64,000 bases of DNA, from contig NZ_SJSO01000003.1 in assembly GCF_004331735.1 (NCBI RefSeq), positions 349,526-413,525 on the forward strand, written 5' to 3'. Source of the stretch: Pedobacter psychrodurus (lineage in GTDB: Bacteria; Bacteroidota; Bacteroidia; Sphingobacteriales; Sphingobacteriaceae). A program made the translations under genes and the position numbers. The first letter of the stretch is position 1. The number at the start of each line of letters is the position of its first letter. Shown piece by piece: positions 28,041-37,141 of the stretch. The notes under the pieces were generated by a model. The model searched no databases and was not told the origin of the DNA. It saw only the letters and a program-made list of their open reading frames with translations.

Positions 28041-28726
28041 GAAAACAATTGTTTATGCTGATTTGGGTATTGGTTACTGTGCTGATAGTGGGAAGCTGTT
28101 TTTTGGAAGGATATGCCCAGCGGGTGGTTTTTGATTCCAGGCATTTTGGCATTGTCAATGAAAATTCAGTTGTTCGGAATGCCGCTGAAATGACGCATAA
28201 TGAATTTTTGGATAGGATAAACGCAAGCCTTAAGCAGATCAACTTGAACTGTGCGACTGTTGTTGCAGCGCAGACCATGATATACGAAGGATTGTCCAAT
28301 GTCAATTCCGCATTAAAAGGAGGTCTGATGGTCAAAAACATGGCTATCGTCTGTAGGGATATCTTGAATTATTCTACTCAGATGGCTGAACTTGCCAGGG
28401 CAGAGCCTTACCTATTGCTTTTTGCGGAAGACATGTACCGAGAGATGAATTCGCGTGCGGTAAGGCTGTTCAGTGAAGTTTCCGGTTTTGTGCTTAAAAG
28501 TGGGAGTAATATTTTGATGGATTACGGTTCTAGGGACGCGCTGCTGCGGAAGATCAATACCGAACTGCATATTCTTTCGGGACTCACCTATGGTGCATGG
28601 AAGGTGATGTACTATGCCAAAATAAAGGGGGTGTTTTCTTCGCTCAATCCCTTCCGATCCTTTATCAGTCAGGACCGTTCTATGGTCGAAGATATTATCA
28701 GGAATGCTAAATACTTGAAAAGATGA
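28037..28726 (+). CDS. secreted ICE protein, tandem paralogue 3 of 3
   Basis: A 229-aa paralogue with a signal peptide ending GYAQR. AEPYLLLFAEDMYREM, GFVLKSGSNILMDYG, KGVFSSLNPFRSF and the terminal NAKYLKR match the 26713 product closely. Probably arose by duplication within the operon. Function unknown; VirB5-like by position. Confidence 0.75.
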   Translation: MRKQLFMLIWVLVTVLIVGSCFLEGYAQRVVFDSRHFGIVNENSVVRNAAEMTHNEFLDRINASLKQINLNCATVVAAQTMIYEGLSNVNSALKGGLMVKNMAIVCRDILNYSTQMAELARAEPYLLLFAEDMYREMNSRAVRLFSEVSGFVLKSGSNILMDYGSRDALLRKINTELHILSGLTYGAWKVMYYAKIKGVFSSLNPFRSFISQDRSMVEDIIRNAKYLKR

Positions 28727-29556
28727 AAAAAATAAGAAGAAATAAAGTTGCTATAGGTAAAGTCGCGATGGATAAAATTGCGATGATTACGGCTGTTGTG
28801 ATGCTGTTGATGTTTTCAGCAATGTTATGTGCCGCCCAGAAATCGATCAGGGATGAGAGCATGGTCAATCAACAGGAACGAATGGTGTTCAAACAATGGG
28901 ACCGCTCGAAGTTTACGCCGACTTCGGGATGGCTGGGCATAAATCCATATTATTGGCTGACCTGGGGACTGCATCCCAATTACCCCAAGACGGATCTGCG
29001 TCCCTTGGCGGGCGCCGGGACACAGTTACAACGTCTATCGCTGGCAAGCCTTCAAAAAGATGCCGACCGCTCTTTTGAACTTCATTCAGATTCATTGGGC
29101 AATGTAGCAAAAGAAGAAATCCTGGGACATTCCGGCTTATTATCTGCCACTGATCCTTTATGGGTGCTTTATTATTCACGGCAGCTGAGGCCTGTGACCG
29201 ATTTTGATCCTCATTTTGCGCTAGATGGTTTAGCTACTGGTGTTAGAGCCAAGCTAATCAGTGAAGGAAGTTATGACTGGTACATGGGTGAAATGAAAAT
29301 GCTGGGCGAAAGACTTGATCTAACCAGAAAAAGCAATCAGGACCGCGGTGCTAGGATCCTTTCTTATCATGGGATGCTGATGGAATACCGCAAGCTGATG
29401 GGCATTTGGTCAACAAGGGTTTCAACTGCTGGGCGTTTCATCTCGCAGGGTCTGCTTCAGAAGAAAATTGGCGCTCAGGAAATTCGGATAGAAAAATGGA
29501 ATGAGAATACTGATGTTGAAATAGCCCGGGAAGTACTGCGCAGCCGTAAATATTAA
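28723..29556 (+). CDS. secreted ICE protein, unknown, 277 aa
   Basis: Begins with a positively charged stretch and one hydrophobic segment (about 22-42, ending LCAAQ), so it is exported or anchored. The body has WLGINPYYWLTWGLHPNYPK and charged helices (EMKMLGERLDLTRKSNQDR). I do not recognise a family. Coupled to the third paralogue by a four-base overlap, and so probably part of the same envelope sub-complex. Confidence 0.65.
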   Translation: MKKIRRNKVAIGKVAMDKIAMITAVVMLLMFSAMLCAAQKSIRDESMVNQQERMVFKQWDRSKFTPTSGWLGINPYYWLTWGLHPNYPKTDLRPLAGAGTQLQRLSLASLQKDADRSFELHSDSLGNVAKEEILGHSGLLSATDPLWVLYYSRQLRPVTDFDPHFALDGLATGVRAKLISEGSYDWYMGEMKMLGERLDLTRKSNQDRGARILSYHGMLMEYRKLMGIWSTRVSTAGRFISQGLLQKKIGAQEIRIEKWNENTDVEIAREVLRSRKY

Positions 29557-29577
29557 TGTTATCCTAAACTATTTATT

Positions 29578-30726
29578 ATGAAAAAATATATAGGGCTTGT
29601 CTCTCTACTGATGGTAATAGCCATAGGGGTATCAGCTCAGAATAGCGATTACCGGCGGTCATTTGAGTTTCTGCAGGGGAATGGGGTATATGAAGAGGGG
29701 GTGATGGTCTTTTTAAAGGGACTTAAAAATTCGCTTTGGGAACATTTTGATCTTTTTATCACTGATGCCAAGGCGCTGGCTGCCATATTCATGATTATAT
29801 TCTTTGCCATTAAATCTTATGAAATGATGGCTGGGGACAAAAAGTTGGAGGTTATGCCATTGCTACGCCCATTCGGACTGGTGATGATCATTTTATGGTG
29901 GGGCGCATTCACGAAAGTGATTGCTTTTCCGACTGATCTGGTTGCAATGAAAACTGAAGAGATGTATATGAGCGAACAGGCCAATGTCAATAACTTGCGG
30001 CTGATCCGTGCTGATTATATGATCAAGGTTGCCAATGCGCTTTACAGTTTTCAGGCCGAGACGGAGCTCGCTGAAAAAGAGTCTGATACCTGGATCGGGC
30101 AGGCATGGGATTCGGTGACCAGCTCAGTGAAAGAGGGGATGTCGACAGTGATCAGTCCGGTTATTGAGCTCAAAAACCGTCTGAAGATCGGCATGCAGTT
30201 ATTATTGACGCAGTTACTGGAACTGCTCGGTATCTGGATCCTGCGGTTGGCGGTATATGTTCTTTTTATCATCCAGATCATTTATTCTGCAATCCTGATT
30301 ATCCTGGGACCGTTTGCAGTTGCTGCAAGTATCTTGCCCTCTTTCAGGGATTCTTTAAGTACCTGGATTGCGAGGTTTGTTTCTGTAAATCTTTATCTGG
30401 GCATAGGATATTTGGTGATGTACATAGTAGCTCTCTTGCAGAAAACGGCCATGACCATGGAGATCAGTAGGTATAAGGAACTGATCGGGGAAAATGGGGA
30501 GGCGGTGAATATGGAAAAAATGGCCTGGTTTGCCGGGAACGGCATTCTCTCTTTTGGAACGGTGATCCTAAGTTTTTTGATCGGCGCGATCTGCATGTTC
30601 ACCGTTCCAAGCATCTCTACCTGGATCATTTCTACTTCTGGTATCAGCTCCGCTGCGTCGAATTTTGGACGTGGATCCCAGACCGTTCTGGGGATGGCCA
30701 AAAAAGCGTCGGGAAAATTCTTTTGA
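29578..30726 (+). CDS. traJ: TraJ, polytopic conjugation membrane protein (VirB6-like)
   Basis: A 382-aa inner-membrane protein: signal-like start (MKKYIGLVSLLMVIAIGVSA), then spans near 62-80, 97-115, 205-255 and 265-290 and 315-345. AVYVLFIIQIIYSAILIILG followed by GPFAVAASILPSFRDSLSTW is the TraJ/TrbL-type core. It should form part of the inner-membrane channel. Follows the secreted group by 21 bp. Confidence 0.88.
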   Translation: MKKYIGLVSLLMVIAIGVSAQNSDYRRSFEFLQGNGVYEEGVMVFLKGLKNSLWEHFDLFITDAKALAAIFMIIFFAIKSYEMMAGDKKLEVMPLLRPFGLVMIILWWGAFTKVIAFPTDLVAMKTEEMYMSEQANVNNLRLIRADYMIKVANALYSFQAETELAEKESDTWIGQAWDSVTSSVKEGMSTVISPVIELKNRLKIGMQLLLTQLLELLGIWILRLAVYVLFIIQIIYSAILIILGPFAVAASILPSFRDSLSTWIARFVSVNLYLGIGYLVMYIVALLQKTAMTMEISRYKELIGENGEAVNMEKMAWFAGNGILSFGTVILSFLIGAICMFTVPSISTWIISTSGISSAASNFGRGSQTVLGMAKKASGKFF

Positions 30727-30749
30727 TTTTAATCCTTTAGTTGTTTGTT

Positions 30750-31364
30750 ATGATTATCAAAAATATTGAATCCAAAATACGATTGGCCACTTTTATATCT
30801 ATGGGCAGCCTGCTACTTGCCTTTTCGGTAAGTGTGGTGGTATCGGTTTATGCCTATAAGCAGGTGCTTTCGGCCAGAAAGAGCATTTATATACTGGATA
30901 ATAATGTGCCCATTCTGGCTAAACAGACTGATGTGCAGCTAAACCGTCCGGCAGAATATAAGGCCCATATCGACTTATTTCATTCTATTTTCTTTTCACT
31001 CACACCCGATGACCGCTTTATTGAATACCAGATGAAAAGAGCGATGTACCTGATTGATGAATCAGGAGCCCGGCAGTACAATGACCTCAAGGAAAAGGGC
31101 TATTTCAGTTCGGTTCTTTCAAGTAGTTCGGTATTGACCCTTCAGACCGATTCTATCGTTCTTGATCTGCCGCATCTGTATTTCAGGTACTATGGAAGAC
31201 AGAAGATAGACAGGCGTAGCGTGACCGTTTCCCGTTCACTGATCACCGAAGGTTATCTGAAAGATATCCCGCGGAGTGAAAACAATCCCCACGGGGTATT
31301 GATCACCGGTTGGAAAACCATTGAAAATAAAGACATCGAAAATGTTCAGAAAAATTCGCTCTAA
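30750..31364 (+). CDS. traK: TraK, VirB8-type conjugation protein
   Basis: A 204-aa bitopic protein: short cytoplasmic start, one membrane span (residues about 15-40), then a periplasmic NTF2-like domain with VPILAKQTDVQLNRPAEYKA and FHSIFFSLTPDD, the TraK signature. It links inner-membrane and outer-membrane parts. A TTG upstream at 30741 is less likely than ATG at 30750. Overlaps the next gene. Confidence 0.88.
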   Translation: MIIKNIESKIRLATFISMGSLLLAFSVSVVVSVYAYKQVLSARKSIYILDNNVPILAKQTDVQLNRPAEYKAHIDLFHSIFFSLTPDDRFIEYQMKRAMYLIDESGARQYNDLKEKGYFSSVLSSSSVLTLQTDSIVLDLPHLYFRYYGRQKIDRRSVTVSRSLITEGYLKDIPRSENNPHGVLITGWKTIENKDIENVQKNSL

Positions 31365-31770
31365 CAGGGCACCCGAAAAAACGGTATGGGCTGATCTCAG
31401 GTATGAGCTTGCGCCTTATATCAAAAAGATATACCATTGTTCAACAGCGGTTTTATCCAGGTTTCCAAGGACAATATTTATCTGTATGGTCATAGTACTG
31501 ATCTACTCGGTTTTATGGTCGTTCAGTGCTGATCTTAAAGGTGGGTCTAGAAATATGCTTGCTGTAGGTGGGAAGAATGATAGTGTCCAAAATTCCGAAG
31601 TAATTACCAAAGGCTTGAATTCCATTTCCAGAGCAGCGGGTGATCTGCGGCGGACAATTGCAATCAGAGATAAAGTAGACTCGGTTATAAATAAAAAGAA
31701 GCTTTCACTGGCTGATTCTGTATTTCTGGAAAATGCACTGCTGGAGCTTAAACTAATCCAACAACCATGA
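31342..31770 (+). CDS. TraL-position membrane protein
   Basis: A 142-aa bitopic protein starting MFRKIRSNRAPEK, with one membrane span (IFICMVIVLIYSVLWSF, about residues 42-58) and a periplasmic helical tail. It sits between traK and traM, like TraL of CTnDOT, though the sequence itself shows no clear motif. Overlaps traK by 23 bases and traM by four. Confidence 0.7.
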   Translation: MFRKIRSNRAPEKTVWADLRYELAPYIKKIYHCSTAVLSRFPRTIFICMVIVLIYSVLWSFSADLKGGSRNMLAVGGKNDSVQNSEVITKGLNSISRAAGDLRRTIAIRDKVDSVINKKKLSLADSVFLENALLELKLIQQP

Positions 31771-32966
31771 AAATAAACTTAAAACAGCCCAGATATGTAG
31801 TGCCCTTGCTAGCGCTACCTTTTTTATGCCTGTTCTTCTATGTTTACCAAAGCTCTGCTGGTCAGAAAGCACAGCCTGTGGTTCAGGATGGGATGAATAG
31901 TAATGTTGCCGATATTTCTGATCAGGTCAGAAAACGCGGTCTTACCGATAAACTTGATGCTTACCGGGACCGTTATAAGGACTCGCAGGGAAATAGTGCG
32001 ATAAACAATATTGAGGGTGATGAAAAGGCGGACATTGCCTTGAACGCTGGAAAACAGAAAAATACGCTGGATTCCATAGACCGTGTACTTAAAAGCAGGG
32101 GGACAGCAGCCTTAGGTTCTTCGGTTGTTCCTTCTGCTAGTGTCAGGGGTGGCAACAGGGGCAAACCTCAGCTTTCTGCTGAAGACAGGGCAATGGCGGA
32201 GGCACTTTCAGCATTGGCCGAGCGCGATAAACCTACCTGGCAGCCTGTCGTAGATCGAAGTATTAAGGAGCCTGAACGGGATCCGATGGAAGTCTTTAAA
32301 AAACAGATGTCTTACATGGACAGTATGGGCAAAGCCAACGATCCTGAATATCAGGCCGAACTTAAAAGAAAAGAAAAATTAAAGCCAGTTTTGACCGCAA
32401 CACCTGCGGATGTTCAGCCGGTCACTAAACGACCCGCTACCGGGGATATTTTTAATACGGTAATGGCAGAAAAAGAAAACACCCTAGTTAGTGCGGTGAT
32501 CGATGAAAACGTAACTGGATACTCCGGCTCAAGGATCAGGATCCGTATCCTGGAAGACCTGTTCGTAGGTTCCCTGCCGCTTAAGAAAGGTACTTATCTC
32601 TATGCGGAAATTTCAGGGTTTTCCCAGCAAAGGGTCAAGCTTAGTATCACTTCCATTGCGAGGGAGGATAAAATTATTCCTGTCAGGCTTGACGTATATG
32701 ACCTTGATGGTTTGGAAGGCCTTTACGTCCCTTCGTCAAACTTTAGGGAGTTTTCGCGGAACCTTGGAACTGAATCAGTGCAGGGTTTTTCTACCCAAGG
32801 TGGTGCTAAGGATCAGCAGGAGTTCCTGATGAGTGCGGTAGACAGGATATTCACATCAACTTCATCAGCAATTTCAGGACTGATCAGAAAAAATAAAGCG
32901 AAGGTGAAATACAACAGCCGTATTTATCTTATCGATCCCCAGTCTTTTCAGAAACAATCAAAATAA
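31767..32966 (+). CDS. traM: TraM, VirB10-type conjugation protein
   Basis: A 399-aa envelope-spanning protein: N-terminal membrane anchor (YVVPLLALPFLCLFFYVYQS), a long low-complexity linker, and a C-terminal domain with VSAVIDENVTGYSGSRIRIR, LKKGTYLYAEISGFSQQRVK and LDVYDLDGLEGLYVP, the TraM hallmark. It should link the inner membrane to the outer-membrane core. Confidence 0.92.
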   Translation: MKINLKQPRYVVPLLALPFLCLFFYVYQSSAGQKAQPVVQDGMNSNVADISDQVRKRGLTDKLDAYRDRYKDSQGNSAINNIEGDEKADIALNAGKQKNTLDSIDRVLKSRGTAALGSSVVPSASVRGGNRGKPQLSAEDRAMAEALSALAERDKPTWQPVVDRSIKEPERDPMEVFKKQMSYMDSMGKANDPEYQAELKRKEKLKPVLTATPADVQPVTKRPATGDIFNTVMAEKENTLVSAVIDENVTGYSGSRIRIRILEDLFVGSLPLKKGTYLYAEISGFSQQRVKLSITSIAREDKIIPVRLDVYDLDGLEGLYVPSSNFREFSRNLGTESVQGFSTQGGAKDQQEFLMSAVDRIFTSTSSAISGLIRKNKAKVKYNSRIYLIDPQSFQKQSK

Positions 32967-32971
32967 ACATT

Positions 32972-33799
32972 ATGAAAAAAATACTTTTTGTATTGGCTAT
33001 AAGCTTCCTGGTCGCCAGGCATTCTTTTGCCCAGACTTTTCCTTTGGATAGGCCACTGTCTGTAATATACCTTAAAAAGGACATGACGGTACATGTCCTC
33101 TCCCCGGAAAACATCCGTTACGTTGATATCTCTACCGCTAAGGTTCATGGTGATATCCCGGTGGCGAACCTGCTGAGATTAAAATTGACGGATTCCTGTG
33201 CTTCTGCTTTTTCCGCAGTGCTTACTGTAGTAGGAGAAAAGAACATTTCTCAGTTCAGCCTGATTTATGATCAGGGTAGATCAGACAGCCTTTTCAGGGC
33301 CAACCTGGATATTGGTATTTCGGATATGCGGCCTATTTCAGTCCCTGATGTTTCGCTATCTGAATCGGAGGCCAGGAGGTATGCGCTTTCCATGTTCAGA
33401 AAATCTTCTTTGAGGGGGGATGTCAGGGCAAATGGATATGGGATCAGGGCAACACTTAATAATATCGCAAGCGTTGGGGATTATGTGTTTCTCGATATCA
33501 GCTACCTTAATAAGAGTAATCTTAAAATTGATATCGATGAGATCAGGTTTAAAATCAATGATAAAAAACTGATCCGGGCTTCGAATAGCCAGTCTATTGA
33601 ACTCGTTCCGGAATATGTTTTTTCCAGAGTATCATCTTTCAGGAGGTATTACCGTAATATATTCGTGTTTAGAAAATTCACCTTTCCGGGAAACAAGATC
33701 CTTAATGTAACGCTTTCAGAAAAACAGATCTCAGGGAGAACAATTTCTTTTGGAATACGGTATGGCGACCTGCTTGATGCTGATACAATTGAACAATAG
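32972..33799 (+). CDS. traN: TraN, VirB9-type conjugation protein
   Basis: A 275-aa periplasmic protein with signal peptide MKKILFVLAISFLVARHSFA. RPLSVIYLKKDMTVHVLSPE and DISTAKVHGDIPVANLLRLK are the TraN start; the C-terminal half forms a beta domain with GDYVFLDISYLNKSNLKIDI. Expected to pair with TraM in the outer-membrane core. Five bases after traM. Confidence 0.9.
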   Translation: MKKILFVLAISFLVARHSFAQTFPLDRPLSVIYLKKDMTVHVLSPENIRYVDISTAKVHGDIPVANLLRLKLTDSCASAFSAVLTVVGEKNISQFSLIYDQGRSDSLFRANLDIGISDMRPISVPDVSLSESEARRYALSMFRKSSLRGDVRANGYGIRATLNNIASVGDYVFLDISYLNKSNLKIDIDEIRFKINDKKLIRASNSQSIELVPEYVFSRVSSFRRYYRNIFVFRKFTFPGNKILNVTLSEKQISGRTISFGIRYGDLLDADTIEQ

Positions 33800-33811
33800 T
33801 ACAGTGCTTTT

Positions 33812-35770
33812 ATGGAAGAGTCAAAAGAGATTCAAAAGCTTCACGGCTTTCTCCAATGCCTGATCTATTTCTGCATTTTTTTAGAAGTCACCGTATTCGT
33901 CTACATTGATGCGCCTTTCTGGGGACTTTTCGCCACTGGGCTTTACAGGATTAAATTGCTTCCTATCTATGCTGAGCTGATCTATAGCAAGCTGTCCATA
34001 TTGCTATTGATCTGTCTGGTCAGTATCGGGACGCTATCTAAAAAGCAACCGGACTTTGATGTGAAAAGTAAAATCATATATCCGCTCTGTTTTGGTTTAG
34101 TGTTATATTTTGGAAGTATATATTTCTATGGAAAACCTTCTGTTCTGGTATTTGCTTATACTTCCTGGTACGATCTAGGGTATATTATTTGTTCGCTAAT
34201 CGGCGCGGTAATAATCAGCGTTTCAATGGACAATGTGTCCAAGATCATCCGTTCGGGCCTGGGCAAAGATAAATGGAACGTTGAGGCTGAAAGTTTTATG
34301 CAGCCGATGTTTAAGGTAGAGACGCCGTACTCGGTGAATATACCGATGCTTTTCTATTATGGGAAAAAAGTACGAAAGGGCTGGATCAATCTGGTCAACC
34401 CTTTCCGGGCAACAATGGTGATCGGTACGCCGGGTTCCGGGAAGTCCTTTTCGATCATAAATCCATTTATCCGGCAGATGATCGCCAAGTCTTTTGCGGT
34501 ATGCCTGTACGATTTCAAATATCCGGACCTTGGAAAAATCGCTTATTACCACTTTTTGGCTGCGAAGAAAAAAGGAATGTTATCGGGCTTTACCTTCCAT
34601 GTAATCAATCTTAATGAGGTCGAAAAAAGCAGGCGGATAAATCCACTCCGGGCCGACTATATCCTTACCCTGGCAGATGCCTCCGAAACTGCTGAAGCAA
34701 CGGTTGAGGCACTGAAAAAAGGGGACAAGGCCAGCGGAAGTGATGCTTTTTTTACGCAGTCCGCAATTAATTTTCTGGCCTCCTGTATTTATTTTTTAAG
34801 CAGGTATGAAAATGGAAAATATTCAAGTCTGCCACATGTGATGGCTTTTTTGAACCGATCCTATGCGGAGATATTTGCTGTGCTCTTTACCGATCCCGAG
34901 CTGGTTTCGCTGCTTTCTCCTTTTAAATCTGCATTTGCAGCGAAAGCCTTTGATCAGCTGGAAGGGCAGATCGGCACGCTGAAGATATTCATGAGCCGCA
35001 TGGCTACAAAAGAGAGTTACTGGGTGTTTTCGGGTGATGATTTTAACCTGAAGATCTCTGATCGCGAATCTCCCGGGATATTGGTGCTGGCAAACGACCC
35101 CAATACCCAGAACATCAACTCGGCGTGTTATTCCGTGGTGCTGAATCGCCTAACGCGATTGATCAACTCAAAGGGTAATCTTCCTTCCGCGCTGCTTATT
35201 GACGAAGTACCTACGCTCTTTGTACACCGCATCGAGAACCTGATTGCCACTGCAAGATCAAACCGGGTTGCGGTACTGATCGGGCTGCAGGAACTGCCAC
35301 AGTTTAAACAGCAATACGGAAAAGATACAGCTTCTACGATTACTTCAGTGATCGGAAATGTACTTTCCGGATCTGCACGCAACAAGGAAACCCTCGACTG
35401 GTTGGAACGGATCCTCGGAAAGTCCAAACAGCTGGGCGAAAGCCTTTCTATTGACCGGAGCAAGGTCTCGGTCTCGTTAAGTGAAAAACTGGAAGTATTG
35501 ATCCCTGCGGGGAAGATAGCCTCACTGGGCGCTGGAGAAATGGTCGGCGTGATCGCTACTGACGCGCAGAGCACTTTCTCCGGTAAATATGAGACCTCGG
35601 CAGTCAATTGCAGGATAAACCTGGATATGGAAGAAATCAAAAAAGAAGAAGAAGGATATGTCGAACTGCCTGTTTATTATGATTTTGGAGCTAATAAAGA
35701 AGAAATACTCCGTAGCAACTTTATGCGCATTACCAGGGAAATCGAAGTTATGGTCGCTAGTTTTGCTTAA
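33812..35770 (+). CDS. VirD4-type coupling protein (T4CP)
   Basis: A 652-aa coupling ATPase that brings the relaxase-DNA complex to the secretion channel. N-terminal membrane spans (about 13-45, 58-78, 92-145), Walker A GTPGSGKSFSI near residue 205, Walker B SALLIDEVPTLF near 463, and the VAVLIGLQELPQFKQQYG segment typical of VirD4/TraG-family proteins. In CTnDOT-like elements this gene (often mobC) lies next to the relaxase gene; here it is at the end of the secretion genes. Confidence 0.92.
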   Translation: MEESKEIQKLHGFLQCLIYFCIFLEVTVFVYIDAPFWGLFATGLYRIKLLPIYAELIYSKLSILLLICLVSIGTLSKKQPDFDVKSKIIYPLCFGLVLYFGSIYFYGKPSVLVFAYTSWYDLGYIICSLIGAVIISVSMDNVSKIIRSGLGKDKWNVEAESFMQPMFKVETPYSVNIPMLFYYGKKVRKGWINLVNPFRATMVIGTPGSGKSFSIINPFIRQMIAKSFAVCLYDFKYPDLGKIAYYHFLAAKKKGMLSGFTFHVINLNEVEKSRRINPLRADYILTLADASETAEATVEALKKGDKASGSDAFFTQSAINFLASCIYFLSRYENGKYSSLPHVMAFLNRSYAEIFAVLFTDPELVSLLSPFKSAFAAKAFDQLEGQIGTLKIFMSRMATKESYWVFSGDDFNLKISDRESPGILVLANDPNTQNINSACYSVVLNRLTRLINSKGNLPSALLIDEVPTLFVHRIENLIATARSNRVAVLIGLQELPQFKQQYGKDTASTITSVIGNVLSGSARNKETLDWLERILGKSKQLGESLSIDRSKVSVSLSEKLEVLIPAGKIASLGAGEMVGVIATDAQSTFSGKYETSAVNCRINLDMEEIKKEEEGYVELPVYYDFGANKEEILRSNFMRITREIEVMVASFA

Positions 35771-36317
35771 GGCATTATCACTGTTTATTGGTTTTGCCCA
35801 TGCCCAGTCGTTGGATGGCCTAAGGTTATCGCTTCCGTTGCGTGCATTTAAAATTAACTCTGGATTTGGTATGCGTACTCATCCGGTCACTGGGATAAAG
35901 AACAGTTTCCATTCAGGTATTGATCTCTATGCGAAATCAGATACCGTATTTGCCATCCTGCCGGGTAAGGTCGTCAAGGTCTCTTCTGACCGGATGATCG
36001 GGAACTATATCATCATTGCCCACGGGGCATACACCAGTATTTATGGACATCTTTCAAAGTCTGTGGTCAGTGGCGGGAATCTCGTGGCACCTGGAACTCC
36101 TATTGCTATCTCAGGCAGTACCGGCAGGGCAACGGGAGAACACCTGCATTTTGGTTTAAAGCACAGGGGGGTATTTGTTGATCCGCTTAGAATGCTTTAT
36201 CTCTTTAGCAATATGAATAAGGAGGTGCTTTACCTGTTTTTAAATGACCTTATTGATGTGAAAAAATTACCTGTCCCGTCTATTCAAGTTGGGACCAAAA
36301 CTGAAATTAATCATTAA
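35763..36317 (+). CDS. M23 family peptidase, periplasmic
   Basis: A zinc peptidase that cuts peptidoglycan cross-links. SGFGMRTHPVTGIKNSFHSG and later EHLHFGL carry the M23 metal site (first His of the HxxxD motif, HSGID, and HLH). It replaces the lysozyme-like TraQ seen in other type B elements. The start is a TTG at 35763 that makes a signal peptide (LKALSLFIGFAHAQ) and overlaps the coupling-protein stop; a longer frame from 35658 lacks a signal. Confidence 0.85.
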   Translation: MLKALSLFIGFAHAQSLDGLRLSLPLRAFKINSGFGMRTHPVTGIKNSFHSGIDLYAKSDTVFAILPGKVVKVSSDRMIGNYIIIAHGAYTSIYGHLSKSVVSGGNLVAPGTPIAISGSTGRATGEHLHFGLKHRGVFVDPLRMLYLFSNMNKEVLYLFLNDLIDVKKLPVPSIQVGTKTEINH

Positions 36318-36331
36318 AACCGAAATTCATC

Positions 36332-37141
36332 ATGAATACAGTAATATTAAACGAAAAGGATCTGCCAATGGAGCAGCTCCGGGAATTAGGCCTTGTCAAG
36401 GGTGAAGAAATGCTGATGGAGCGAAAAGATATTCACGCGCTTCTATCCGGTGGCAGGACGAATCTGATCAAACTGCATGATATCTCGCGCAGCGGGATCG
36501 AGATCAAAGAAATGGAAGTAAAACTCTCTTTGGTAAGGGGCGTGTCGGGTAAACCGGACTTGCTAGTCCATCCTGTATATAAACAGTCTTTAAACCCTTC
36601 ATATATTACACAAGCGGAGGCTGATCAGCTTATTTTAGGAGAAAAAGCAAATATCTTAAAAGAAGTCGACCGTGAGGGAGAGAAAAAGTCACTTTTAGTT
36701 GAATATGACTGGGATACAAAAGAATTTGTGGTGACTGATATGTTAAAGGTCAAAGCGCCCGATAAGGTCAATGGAATGGCTTTGAGCCCATATCAAAAGG
36801 AACGTTATAGTGCAGGGAGACAGATCGAGCTGGAAGATGGCACTTTGATACAGGCAAGCAGCACCAGTGCCGAGGGCATCCGTTCAAACAGGCTGGCGCT
36901 AGTTGTTTCGGTATTGATGGACGGTGGGATTTCTTATCTGCTGTTGACCGGACTTAAGGCATTGATAGGGGAAAAAGGTATGCTTGCCCAAACCAATGAA
37001 AAAAATAATGGCTATAAACAGGCTTTTAAGGAGTATGAGAAACAGCAGCTATCTAGGCTCGGGGATATGTTGTCTGATGAAAAGCTAAATACCAACGCTG
37101 CTCACAGTCGGGGATATACGCGTTCGGGAATGTCTAGGTAG
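36332..37141 (+). CDS. DUF4099/DUF3945 protein
   Basis: A 269-aa protein common downstream of Bacteroidetes transfer genes. The start (LNEKDLPMEQLRELGLVKG) is DUF4099 and the end (EDGTLIQASSTSAEGIRSN, then VSVLMDGGISYLLLTGLKAL) is DUF3945. A cytoplasmic DNA-handling role is assumed for the family, without direct evidence. Abuts the next gene. Confidence 0.82.
   Translation: MNTVILNEKDLPMEQLRELGLVKGEEMLMERKDIHALLSGGRTNLIKLHDISRSGIEIKEMEVKLSLVRGVSGKPDLLVHPVYKQSLNPSYITQAEADQLILGEKANILKEVDREGEKKSLLVEYDWDTKEFVVTDMLKVKAPDKVNGMALSPYQKERYSAGRQIELEDGTLIQASSTSAEGIRSNRLALVVSVLMDGGISYLLLTGLKALIGEKGMLAQTNEKNNGYKQAFKEYEKQQLSRLGDMLSDEKLNTNAAHSRGYTRSGMSR

Noticed and set aside
35128..35640. 170-aa minus-strand gene
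   Set aside because: Shadow of the coupling protein gene; no motif and a Ser-rich composition typical of antisense frames.
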